Origin: JBAZYV01 sp041658345
GTDB lineage: Bacteria; Patescibacteriota; Gracilibacteria; UBA1369; 2-02-FULL-48-14
Length of the DNA: 6,654 nt
NCBI GenBank assembly: GCA_041658345.1
Contig: JBBAAK010000023.1
Span: forward strand, 1-6,654
Direction of reading: 5' to 3'
Shown here in pieces: positions 1-5,211 of the stretch. Numbering within the stretch: position 1 is the first letter of the stretch; each line of letters begins with the position of its first letter. Made by a program: the position numbers and the translations under genes. The notes beneath the pieces are model-generated. The model was not told the DNA's origin and did not search any database. It worked only from the letters and a program-made list of their open reading frames with translations.

Positions 1-8
1 TAGAAACT

Positions 9-126
9 ATGAACCGATTTCAAGACCACAGATATAGTTGGCTTGATAATAAAAAATTAATCTTCCAGGGTGCATCCTATACCTAATATTATACGGCCAG
101 ATAATCACCGTGAAAATCCGTGTTAA
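9..126 (+). pseudogene. Frameshifted coding remnant
   Basis: An ATG at position 9 opens a 25-codon frame that ends at TAA 84-86 and contains RYSWLDNKKLIFQGASYT. Just before that stop, the next frame (82-126) reads PNIIRPDNHRENPC and then TAA. Joined by a single-base shift near position 82, the two give a continuous and natural-looking protein end of about 39 residues. I do not recognise the family. The gene could also extend upstream of the window, with the ATG at 9 being internal. The second half overlaps a stretch that resembles a dispersed intergenic repeat (110-128), so its protein-like look may be fortuitous. Confidence is low. Confidence 0.2.
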
Positions 127-128
127 TC
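110..128. repeat. Possible dispersed intergenic repeat
   Basis: The stretch GTGAAAATCCGTGTTAATC contains two related units, CCGTGAAAAT and CCGTGTTAAT. It resembles short 'CACGGATTAACACGGATT' repeats that I recall from intergenic DNA of Bacteroidota and other phyla. Only one copy is in the window, so its repeat status cannot be shown here. It overlaps the proposed GTG start of the thioredoxin-like fragment, which makes that start doubtful. Confidence 0.25.
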
Positions 129-412
129 AATTAGTAAACACAAATGACCTCCAAATAAATATAATTAGACCATTTTTGAAAATAGAGGATTTAAAGAAAT
201 TCCGCAAAGAATATAGTATTAAAGATCCTATTTTTAGTATCGCAAACGGTGATTTGGGGTTAAAGGCTCAAGAATACTCAAAAGCATTTCTTTTTTGCCT
301 GGACAGGGACTTAAAAACCGTGGCATTTTTCCCACTTGAGGAGAGGAGCGAAGCGTTTAGATCGGATATGATCCAATGGATTTATCGAATCCAAGTTAGT
401 AAATCCGAGTAA
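110..412 (+). pseudogene. Thioredoxin-like protein, C-terminal fragment
   Basis: This 100-codon frame opens with GTG at 110, has no Shine-Dalgarno sequence, and has an in-frame stop upstream at 50-52 with no ATG in between. From residue 22 on it reads like the C-terminal half of the small thioredoxin/redoxin-like proteins of Bacteroidota: a helix (LKKFRKEYSI), a short strand and a GDLGL turn, then SKAFLFCLDRDLKTVAFFPL, which matches the family pattern of a late strand with 'FVLDKDLK' followed by 'FFIPDK' and a final helix. The N-terminal strand and the CxxC active-site region are missing, so no redox activity is expected. It is most likely a 5'-truncated gene; a free-standing small protein is the alternative. 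Such proteins often accompany six-bladed beta-propeller lipoproteins, and one lies at 5212-6379. The family assignment is from memory of sequence patterns, not from an alignment. Confidence 0.4.
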
Positions 413-465
413 ATTAATTGGATAAGGTTAATTAATTATTGATGGATTGGTTGTTGTGGTGATAG

Positions 466-695
466 TTAAATTCTCTTTGCAGAAAAGTTCAAAGCGATAT
501 CAACAATAATGGATTTCGGATCAGCGTATTTGGTGAGCCAAAATATTTAAATCTAATGAGGGTATACAACTTCACAAGTTTCTCGATATTACTACCTAAA
601 TTCAGGAACTGGGCTAGATTAATTTGACCTCGGGCAATGTCATATTTAGAATGGACCTTGTGATTTCTAAACCGAATACCTACTTTTTCTTCTAA
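466..695 (+). pseudogene. Decayed gene of unknown family
   Basis: Two overlapping plus-strand frames suggest one broken gene. The first (466-627, stop TGA) encodes about 53 residues, including GFRISVFGEPKYLNLMRVYN and a segment rich in Phe, Ser and Leu. The second (open from 618, stop TAA 693-695) encodes 25 residues, INLTSGNVIFRMDLV and onward to three Phe residues. Neither has a convincing start codon or ribosome binding site. A single indel near 610-625 would join them. I do not recognise the family. A minus-strand frame of 74 codons covers the same bases, so even the strand is not certain. Confidence 0.2.
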
Positions 696-916
696 ATAGG
701 GTGTGTTGATCATGTCTGTCTTTGTACTACAGCACGTGATGGTTTTTTTATAGAACTGGTGAAATCAAACATGAAGTTCTATCGAACTTACACTCACAAA
801 CTTGAGGCTAGATCCAGGGTGTAATATGATAAAATCAGAATTTTAATCAGATATTATGGATATCAGGAGTAAACCAAGCAACTGCGGCGATTTAAGTTTT
901 ATAACGAATTGACTGA

Positions 917-1102
917 GTAAACCTTCACTATGTTGCCTTGACGGATAATTTAGATATCAAAGCTGAAGGGTGGAACTACTTAACAAAAACCGTTGACAAA
1001 TTGAGTACATCTATAAAAAGTAAAACTAAAACCTTAGATTCATGTCATTTGGGGGAAAATGAGAAAACGCGGTCCATTTCAAAATTTTCTCAGACATCAT
1101 GA
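917..1102 (+). pseudogene. Open coding-like fragment, unknown family
   Basis: A 61-codon stretch is open between stops at 914-916 and 1100-1102. It has no ATG, and the only candidate start is TTG at 938. It reads YVALTDNLDIKAEGWNYLTK followed by a Lys/Ser/Thr-rich tail. The first part looks protein-like, with an amphipathic profile and few rare residues. The tail is low in complexity and may be out of frame. I cannot assign a family. It is most simply the remnant of a truncated gene. Confidence 0.2.
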
Positions 1103-1211
1103 CCGATTGACTGGAAGAAATCTCAGACAGGGACTTGAGATGGAACCTTCCATCTCTGAAATTATTTTAGGTTCCGGGCTTATCATAATTCAAAAAATTG
1201 ATTATAAATGA
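1059..1211 (+). CDS. Hypothetical small ORF (50 aa)
   Basis: ATG 1059 is preceded by GGGGGAAA, a purine-rich stretch that could serve as a ribosome binding site, and the frame stays open for 50 codons to TGA 1209-1211. The N-terminal half is basic (MRKRGPFQNF, then an HDRLTG segment), and the C-terminal part is hydrophobic (SEIILGSGLIII). A 9-bp inverted repeat at 1137-1156 lies inside the frame. It overlaps the end of the coding-like fragment at 917-1102 in another register. No family is recognised. It may be a real small protein, part of a decayed gene or a chance frame, and I favour the last two. Confidence 0.2.
   Translation: MRKRGPFQNFLRHHDRLTGRNLRQGLEMEPSISEIILGSGLIIIQKIDYK
1120..1156. 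repeat. Competing inverted repeats
   Basis: GAGATGGAA (1137-1145) and TTCCATCTC (1148-1156) form a perfect 9-bp inverted repeat with a 2-nt centre. ATCTCA (1120-1125) can instead pair with TGAGAT (1136-1141), which shares bases with the first arm, so the two hairpins are mutually exclusive. A 9-bp direct repeat, TCTCAGACA, occurs at 1088-1096 and 1121-1129. No T-tract follows, so this is not a standard terminator. It could be an operator or an attenuator-like RNA; the function is unknown. Confidence 0.5.
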
Positions 1212-1221
1212 GCTGTTTGCA

Positions 1222-1311
1222 ATGGTTGATTATGACAATGTCCAAGAACCTAATCCTAAATTATTGTCACTCAACTTATTATTATGGGAAAATCTTAATT
1301 TTGGCAAATAA
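1222..1311 (+). CDS. Hypothetical very small ORF or gene remnant (29 aa)
   Basis: A frame open from 1189 contains ATG 1222 and ends at TAA 1309-1311. It encodes MVDYDNVQEPNPKLLSLNLL and nine further residues. Composition is protein-like, but no clear ribosome binding site precedes the ATG. The end of the frame overlaps the proposed -33 element of the downstream operon promoter. It may be the tail of a decayed gene that begins upstream in another frame. No family is recognised. Confidence 0.15.
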   Translation: MVDYDNVQEPNPKLLSLNLLLWENLNFGK

Positions 1312-1331
1312 AAAAATTCTTTCGATCTTTG
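1300..1331 (+). promoter_or_regulatory. Candidate Bacteroidota-type promoter of the lipoprotein operon
   Basis: TTTG at 1300-1303 and GATCTTTG at 1324-1331 match the Bacteroidota primary sigma-factor elements (-33 TTTG and -7 TAnnTTTG), with one mismatch in the -7 box and a 20-bp spacer, which is the expected length. Transcription would start near 1338 and leave a leader of about 30 nt before the ATG at 1367. Confidence 0.45.
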
Positions 1332-1352
1332 AAAGTGGTTACACTATTTTTT

Positions 1353-1357
1353 AGGAG
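1353..1357 (+). promoter_or_regulatory. Ribosome binding site of the first lipoprotein gene
   Basis: AGGAG lies 9 nt upstream of ATG 1367. Clear Shine-Dalgarno sequences are uncommon in Bacteroidota, so this one supports 1367 as the start rather than the in-frame ATG at 1388. Confidence 0.55.
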
Positions 1358-1366
1358 AAACTGGCG

Positions 1367-2440
1367 ATGAATTTTTGGCATGGATCTATGATTAAACTTC
1401 AGTTATTCAGGAAACAAATACATAGGAAGGTTCTTGCTCTTCTCCTGCGGCTGTTGGTTTGCATCATTACGGTAACTTCATGTTCTGAAGAAATTGATTT
1501 GTACTCTGAAAGCGATAAATTAACTGCAATTTATTGTCTCCTCAATAATAACGATTCTGTTCAATATCTGCGCATTTCAAGTCAATATACCATTATTGGA
1601 AACGGCAAAGTCATTAAACCCGATTCCATTGATCTGACTGTTAAGGGAGATTTTATCGCATACCTGTCTGAAACAAGCAGGTCCGGAGAACAGGTCAGTC
1701 ACCATTTTACACCCTCTTTCTCAATAAAAAAGGATACTGGTTGGTTTCCAACCGAGGCTTTGCAAGTTTATGAGACCAGATGTACCATCACCCCAAATAC
1801 GATATACTCCCTTTACGTATTATTCCCAAAAGAGAAAAGGATGATATTCGCTAAAACGGTAAGTTTTGGTGGGGGGGTTCTTGTCTTCGACCCTGCTATG
1901 GTTCCCGGAAGGAAATTGAACTTGTTTCCTGGCGAGGATTTTTATTTGCGATATGAACCACTAAAGAATGCGGCAATTTATCAAGCCACTGCCAAATTCC
2001 TCTATGATGATATCCGGGACGGAATAGCAGAACGGAAAGAGTTAGTCTTAACACTTCCTTTAAAGTTTGGTGACCAAACGGACATTGATTTTATTTCCCA
2101 AAGAATATCCGGCGACCGTTTTTTGAGAGATGTTGCAAGAGAAATAGCCATGGACACCAGCGTAAAAAGGCGTCCTGTTGGATTCAACTTTCATATCTCT
2201 GTGGGCGGGGAAGAACTGGCACTGGAAATTAAAAAAGACCTTGATGCGGCATCATTCTCATCCGCAGATTATTCTTCTTTTAAGAATGCAGCTGGTATTT
2301 TTTCTTCATTATCACATAAATGGATCGAGACTATACCACTTTCAAAGTTCACAATTGATTCTTTAGCACTCAGTTCTCTAACGAGAGGTCTGGGATTCTT
2401 AACCTATGATGAAATAAATAAACTTGATTCAATCAAATGA
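1367..2440 (+). CDS. DUF4249-like lipoprotein
   Basis: This 357-residue lipoprotein has a type II signal peptide: a basic N-region (residues 10-21), a Leu/Ile-rich core interrupted by Arg28, and the lipobox V-T-S-C with Cys39. The mature start, CSEEID, carries acidic residues right after the Cys, which resembles the surface-export signal of Bacteroidota lipoproteins. The mature part begins EIDLYSESDKLTAIYCLLNN and then DSVQYLRIS. This matches the start pattern of DUF4249-type proteins, in which an early strand is followed by a predicted beta-sandwich of about 300 residues. The family has no established biochemical function and is often found beside outer-membrane receptors; none is visible here. 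The start at 1367 is supported by AGGAG nine bases upstream. The stop overlaps the next start by 4 nt (ATGA), so the genes are translationally coupled. A G7 run at 1871-1877 is an odd low-complexity spot in an AT-rich gene. The DUF4249 call is by pattern and moderately sure; the lipoprotein call is strong. Confidence 0.7.
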   Translation: MNFWHGSMIKLQLFRKQIHRKVLALLLRLLVCIITVTSCSEEIDLYSESDKLTAIYCLLNNNDSVQYLRISSQYTIIGNGKVIKPDSIDLTVKGDFIAYLSETSRSGEQVSHHFTPSFSIKKDTGWFPTEALQVYETRCTITPNTIYSLYVLFPKEKRMIFAKTVSFGGGVLVFDPAMVPGRKLNLFPGEDFYLRYEPLKNAAIYQATAKFLYDDIRDGIAERKELVLTLPLKFGDQTDIDFISQRISGDRFLRDVAREIAMDTSVKRRPVGFNFHISVGGEELALEIKKDLDAASFSSADYSSFKNAAGIFSSLSHKWIETIPLSKFTIDSLALSSLTRGLGFLTYDEINKLDSIK

Positions 2441-2874
2441 AAGCAGCATTTTATTTAATGATGGGTTTGCTCCTGATGGTCTATGGTTGTGATCCAGGAG
2501 GTTTCGGTAATACGGACGTGATCATTGATAAATACAAAGATTTAGGAACCCTAGACATTAATTTTATTTATAAAATTCAGGGAATTCCTGAAGATCGTAT
2601 ACGTAAGGTTGATCTAAGCCTGGCCTACACTTCTGATTCATTATATCACGGGCTTTTCTTTACATCAAAGAATGTTTCTGATGAACAATCCCTTTATAGG
2701 TTTTATTTACCTCCGGGTACCTATTATTATCAGGCAACCATTATTTGTTTATGTCAAAGCGATTCCTGCCTATGGTCCAAATTCCCGGGAGGTCAATTTG
2801 GTCTAAGAATGGACGGAGGTAAAATAGAAGTGAAAAAAGGACTTGCAACCGCGGTTTCAACACAATTTCACTGA
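2437..2874 (+). CDS. Small lipoprotein of unknown family
   Basis: This 145-residue protein has a short signal peptide: Lys2, a Leu/Met-rich core, then V-Y-G-C with Cys18 as the probable lipidated residue. Tyr at -2 is unusual for a lipobox. The mature protein starts CDPGGFGNTD and is predicted to be mostly beta strand. The segment DLGTLDINFIYKIQGIPEDR, with the later RFYLPPGTYYYQATIICLCQ, resembles a small immunoglobulin-like or transthyretin-like sandwich in which the 'PPGTYYY' turn is typical. Three Cys residues lie close together near the middle (ICLCQSDSC). Function is unknown. It starts inside the stop of the DUF4249-like gene and ends 2 nt before the PKD-FISUMP gene, so the three products are likely made together and may form an envelope complex. 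The start is fixed by the ATGA overlap. Confidence 0.7.
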   Translation: MKAAFYLMMGLLLMVYGCDPGGFGNTDVIIDKYKDLGTLDINFIYKIQGIPEDRIRKVDLSLAYTSDSLYHGLFFTSKNVSDEQSLYRFYLPPGTYYYQATIICLCQSDSCLWSKFPGGQFGLRMDGGKIEVKKGLATAVSTQFH

Positions 2875-2876
2875 AA

Positions 2877-4634
2877 ATGCTGAAGTTGTTGAAATATTTA
2901 ATAGTAGGTGCCAGTATCTTGCAAATAATAAGTTGTGAGGATAAAAAAACAGATATTCAGCCAATTACTGTTAAGGTGAGTTTAACTCCATCTGTTGGTT
3001 TGACAACTTCTATGTTTCAGTTTGATCTTTCAAAATCGACCAATCCCAATGTGGAAGACGCTTCTATTTTCTACCGCTTGGACTGGGAAAGTGATAGCAG
3101 TTGGGATAATGATTTTACTGATCAATCCATTTATTATCATAGGTTTTTTAAACCTGGAATTTACCATGTGAACATTGAAGGTTTGGATTTGTATGGGCAA
3201 AAAGACACGGTTTCCGTACAAGTCACGGTTGCACAGGGATACTCTAAGCCACGGCCGAAGATCACAATCAGCCCGCCCAAAGGAAATCCTTATACTCGAT
3301 TTTTGCTAGATGCATCTGGAAGCCGAGACGATGAAGATTCTTCAAACACATTAAAATATCGGTGGGACGTCAACGGTGACGGAAATTTCGAAACCGGGTA
3401 TAGCCCGGCAAGTACTTTTTACTATCAATTTGGGGCTGTCGGGATTTTTAACCCTATTGTAGAGGTAATAGATCCTGGCGGATTGACAAATCAAATTTCT
3501 GGACAAGTTGAAGTTACCTTTTGGGATACTCTTATAGTGGCTGATTTTAATTGGTCACCGGAATTCCCGGTTACCGGTGAATTGGTTGTTTTCAATGCTG
3601 AAAAATCACTAGATCCGCGTTATCCTGAAAAGAAATTGAAATATAGATGGGATTGGCAATCAAATGGAGAATTTGATACTGAATGGAGCGAAAATTTCCT
3701 CGCTGAGCATTCTTTTCCTGAGGAGAAGAAGTGCATAGTAAAACTCCAGGTAATGAACTACTTAGGGTTAATAAATGAAACAACTAAAGAGATATTCATC
3801 AATCACAAGAATGAACCGCCTGTGGCTCTTTTTAAAACGAGTTCAATGGGGGGGAATACACATTCCATCATACGTTTTGATTCCTGGGGCACCAGGGACT
3901 TTGAAACGACAACGTCAAACCTGCTTTTTAGGTGGGACTTTAATGCGGACGGAATATTTGATACGGAATTTGCAAAGGGGCCGGAGGTATATCATCGTTT
4001 TGAAGAGGCTGGACAATTCAATGTCATGATGGAAGTAAAGGATGATGGAGGATTGACCGACACCTATTCTCAGTTAATATATATAAGTGAGGGTACTAGT
4101 AAATCTGATATTCTTGTAGATAAAAGAGGTTCTAGCTGGGAATATTATGGCATTGTTGAGGTAGGCCATCAATGGTGGTTTTCAAAGAACCTTTCCGTAC
4201 AGAATTATCAATATGAGCAAGTCTCATATAATTTCATAGGGAAGAATTCAATACTTTTTGGATATTTGTACCCACTAGGGGTTTTGGATCATGCTTGTCC
4301 TGAAGGTTGGAGGGTTCCTTCACGTAAGGATTGGGATTTGCTTTTTTCGCAATTCCCAGCTGACAGTTTGTTCGAGTGTTTGAAGCCAGGTGGCCCGTCT
4401 GACCTGAACCTAATTTATGGTGGTATGGGGGATAGAGGACCTAATCCAAATGTTTTCAGTGGATTGAAAAACTATGGCTTTTATTGGTCAACCACAAGAA
4501 TGGCTGATCCAACCTCTGTAAGTTCCTGGTATATAATAATTGACAATGTAAAGAGTCAGATATTGAAGGGTTTTGGCGGGAAAGGAACTGAGGTGATGTC
4601 AGTCCGTTGTGTTAAAGACGAAGATGCGCCATGA
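2877..4634 (+). CDS. PKD-repeat lipoprotein with C-terminal FISUMP domain
   Basis: This 585-residue lipoprotein has a signal peptide ending in I-I-S-C (Cys20) and a mature start of CEDKK, acidic like known surface-export signals. Four PKD-like beta-sandwich domains follow at about residues 31-118, 124-213, 218-309 and 313-403. Each has the core 'Y/F-R-W/L-D-W' strand, an acidic loop (for example WDVNGDGNFETG, WDFNADGIFDTEF) and a late 'Y-H-R-F-x-x-x-G' or equivalent. The acidic loops of repeats 2 and 4 look like calcium sites, while repeats 1 and 3 are degenerate. The C-terminus (about 412-582) is a FISUMP domain, shown by YPLGVLDHACPEGWRVPSRK, by YGFYWSTTR and by the closing SVRCVKD; Cys474 and Cys578 may form a disulfide. 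PKD repeats usually act as stalks or binding modules, and FISUMP has no settled function. No catalytic motif is seen. The start 2 nt after the previous stop places it in the same operon. A G7 run occurs at 3848-3854. Confidence 0.85.
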   Translation: MLKLLKYLIVGASILQIISCEDKKTDIQPITVKVSLTPSVGLTTSMFQFDLSKSTNPNVEDASIFYRLDWESDSSWDNDFTDQSIYYHRFFKPGIYHVNIEGLDLYGQKDTVSVQVTVAQGYSKPRPKITISPPKGNPYTRFLLDASGSRDDEDSSNTLKYRWDVNGDGNFETGYSPASTFYYQFGAVGIFNPIVEVIDPGGLTNQISGQVEVTFWDTLIVADFNWSPEFPVTGELVVFNAEKSLDPRYPEKKLKYRWDWQSNGEFDTEWSENFLAEHSFPEEKKCIVKLQVMNYLGLINETTKEIFINHKNEPPVALFKTSSMGGNTHSIIRFDSWGTRDFETTTSNLLFRWDFNADGIFDTEFAKGPEVYHRFEEAGQFNVMMEVKDDGGLTDTYSQLIYISEGTSKSDILVDKRGSSWEYYGIVEVGHQWWFSKNLSVQNYQYEQVSYNFIGKNSILFGYLYPLGVLDHACPEGWRVPSRKDWDLLFSQFPADSLFECLKPGGPSDLNLIYGGMGDRGPNPNVFSGLKNYGFYWSTTRMADPTSVSSWYIIIDNVKSQILKGFGGKGTEVMSVRCVKDEDAP

Positions 4635-4789
4635 GTGCGAAGCAGCGAAGGGCGCACACCTTTTAAGGTTGGCGAGTAACTGTTGCAACAATGATAGAAA
4701 GTGAAAGTTAAGAACAATGACAAACACGCAGGCCGATAGGCTTCAACCATAAGTGGCAAGTGTCAAACCACGTTGCGGTGCCTTCCACT
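4635..4789 (+). ncRNA. Structured 3' region, possible group II intron 5' remnant
   Basis: This stretch begins with GTGCG directly after the TGA stop of the PKD-FISUMP gene. GUGCG/GUGYG is the conserved first sequence of group II introns, and bacterial introns inserted at stop codons are known. The region is more GC-rich than its surroundings and rich in pairing. GTGCG (4635-4639) can pair with CGCAC (4653-4657), ACCTT with AAGGT (4658-4669), TGTTGCAACA (4681-4690) is a perfect palindrome, and AGTGG (4752-4756) can pair with CCACT (4785-4789). There is no reading frame of note, no domain V hairpin and no maturase, so at most the 5' part of an intron is left. A structured 3' untranslated region or another mobile-element end is an equal alternative. 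Confidence 0.3.
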
Positions 4790-4822
4790 GAGGCTGTCGT
4801 CTGAAGAGGGCAGCCTCTTTTT
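4790..4822 (+). terminator. Intrinsic terminator of the lipoprotein operon
   Basis: GAGGCTGTC (4790-4798) pairs with GGCAGCCTC (4809-4817) through eight Watson-Crick pairs and one wobble pair. The loop is 10 nt, and TTTTT follows at 4818-4822. This is a classical Rho-independent terminator for the upstream plus-strand operon. Confidence 0.8.
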
Positions 4823-4925
4823 ATTTACCTTGAAGTCGGCCCTTTTTAAGATGCTGTTAAAATAAACGCTTCTTTTAGAGAAGGCTACAATTTTAAGAAA
4901 GGCTCCACATTGATGTATATATTAA

Positions 4926-4941
4926 TTGAAAAGTATACCAC
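4926..4941 (+). repeat. IS21 end repeat, copy 1
   Basis: TTGAAAAGTATACCAC is the first of two identical 16-bp copies, starting 23 bp apart. Multiple repeats at the ends, thought to be bound by the IstA transposase, are typical of IS21-family elements. Confidence 0.8.
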
Positions 4942-4948
4942 CTTCTCG

Positions 4949-4964
4949 TTGAAAAGTATACCAC
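4949..4964 (+). repeat. IS21 end repeat, copy 2
   Basis: This is the second identical copy of TTGAAAAGTATACCAC. It is 7 nt downstream of copy 1 and about 50 bp upstream of the istA start. Confidence 0.8.
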
Positions 4965-5015
4965 TTATCAATAGTAATCCGTTGTTTTGGTCAGAACCAA
5001 GCAACACAAAACGAG

Positions 5016-5141
5016 ATGATGAGTATGGATACGAAACAAGAGATTACGAGGCGTTATTTTCGAGAGGGCGACAGTGCGCGCAAAATTGCGCGTGATCTGC
5101 GGATTAACCGAAAAACGGTGAAGAGTTATTCCCGAGTTTGA
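5016..5141 (+). pseudogene. istA: Truncated IS21 transposase IstA, N-terminus only
   Basis: The frame encodes 41 residues: MDTKQEITRRYFREGDSARK (preceded by MMS) and then a helix-turn-helix that ends IARDLRINRKTVKSY. This is the N-terminal DNA-binding domain of IS21-family IstA, which normally has about 400-500 residues and a DDE catalytic core. Residues SRV and the TGA come from the junction, so all catalytic parts are missing. Starts at 5016, 5019 and 5025 are all possible; 5025 (MDTKQE) fits the family best. The frame is more GC-rich than the flanking DNA, as expected for an acquired element. The product might still bind IS21 ends, but more likely nothing functional is made. Confidence 0.75.
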
Positions 5142-5166
5142 CAGTATTGATATACAATTTTATTTT
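5138..5166 (+). promoter_or_regulatory. Candidate promoter at the IS21 remnant edge
   Basis: TTGACA (5138-5143) and TATTTT (5161-5166) are separated by 17 bp. Read in Bacteroidota style, TTTG (5137-5140) and TATTTTAG (5161-5168) are separated by 20 bp and match TAnnTTTG at all but one position. The site overlaps the stop of the truncated istA and faces the lipoprotein gene that starts at 5212. Confidence 0.45.
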
Positions 5167-5211
5167 AGCTCAATCGTTAAATTTATTGTTAAACCAAGTT
5201 CATATAGATCA

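Larger units (their letters stand above)
413..1299. other. Gene-poor stretch with decayed coding frames
   Basis: No intact gene of normal size is supported here. The plus strand holds successive short frames with protein-like composition, each ended by a stop and continued in another register: 466-627 (contains GFRISVFGEPKYLNLMRVYN), 618-695 (INLTSGNVIFRMDLVISKPN and a Phe-rich end), 917-1102 (YVALTDNLDIKAEGWNYLTK), 1059-1211 and 1222-1311. No minus-strand frame looks better; the longest, 489-713, is 74 codons, has no recognisable family and is the antisense of the first two plus-strand frames. I read this as one or more frameshifted or truncated genes of unknown family. Separate entries cover the better frames and the palindrome cluster. 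Confidence 0.4.
4914..5135 (+). mobile_element. IS21-family element, truncated left end
   Basis: The region holds the left end of an IS21-like insertion sequence: two terminal repeats (4926-4941 and 4949-4964) followed by the start of istA (5016). The outer boundary is placed near TGTATATA at 4914 because IS21 ends usually begin with TG; 4911 is also possible. The element stops inside istA, where the sequence ceases to look like the family at about 5129-5135. No right-end copy of the repeats and no istB follow, so it is a non-mobile remnant of about 220 bp. Confidence 0.7.

Noticed and set aside
489..713. Minus-strand 74-codon frame
   Set aside because: It has no ribosome binding site and no family resemblance. 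The plus-strand readings of the same bases look at least as protein-like. It is kept only as a caveat on the strand of the decayed gene.
1059..1211. HDRLTG in the small ORF resembles the start of a GGDEF domain (H-D-x-L-T-G)
   Set aside because: Only six residues match, the following L-P-N-R pattern is absent, and the frame ends after 50 codons without any GGDEF core. It is a chance match.
4790..4817. GAGGCTGTC...GCAGCCTC as the terminal inverted repeat of an insertion sequence
   Set aside because: The short loop and the T5 tract directly after the stem fit an intrinsic terminator of the upstream operon better, and no transposase lies next to it.
4910..5095. Plus-strand 61-codon frame through the IS21 end repeats
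   Set aside because: It reads through the noncoding terminal repeats and overlaps the true istA frame in another register, so it is a shadow.
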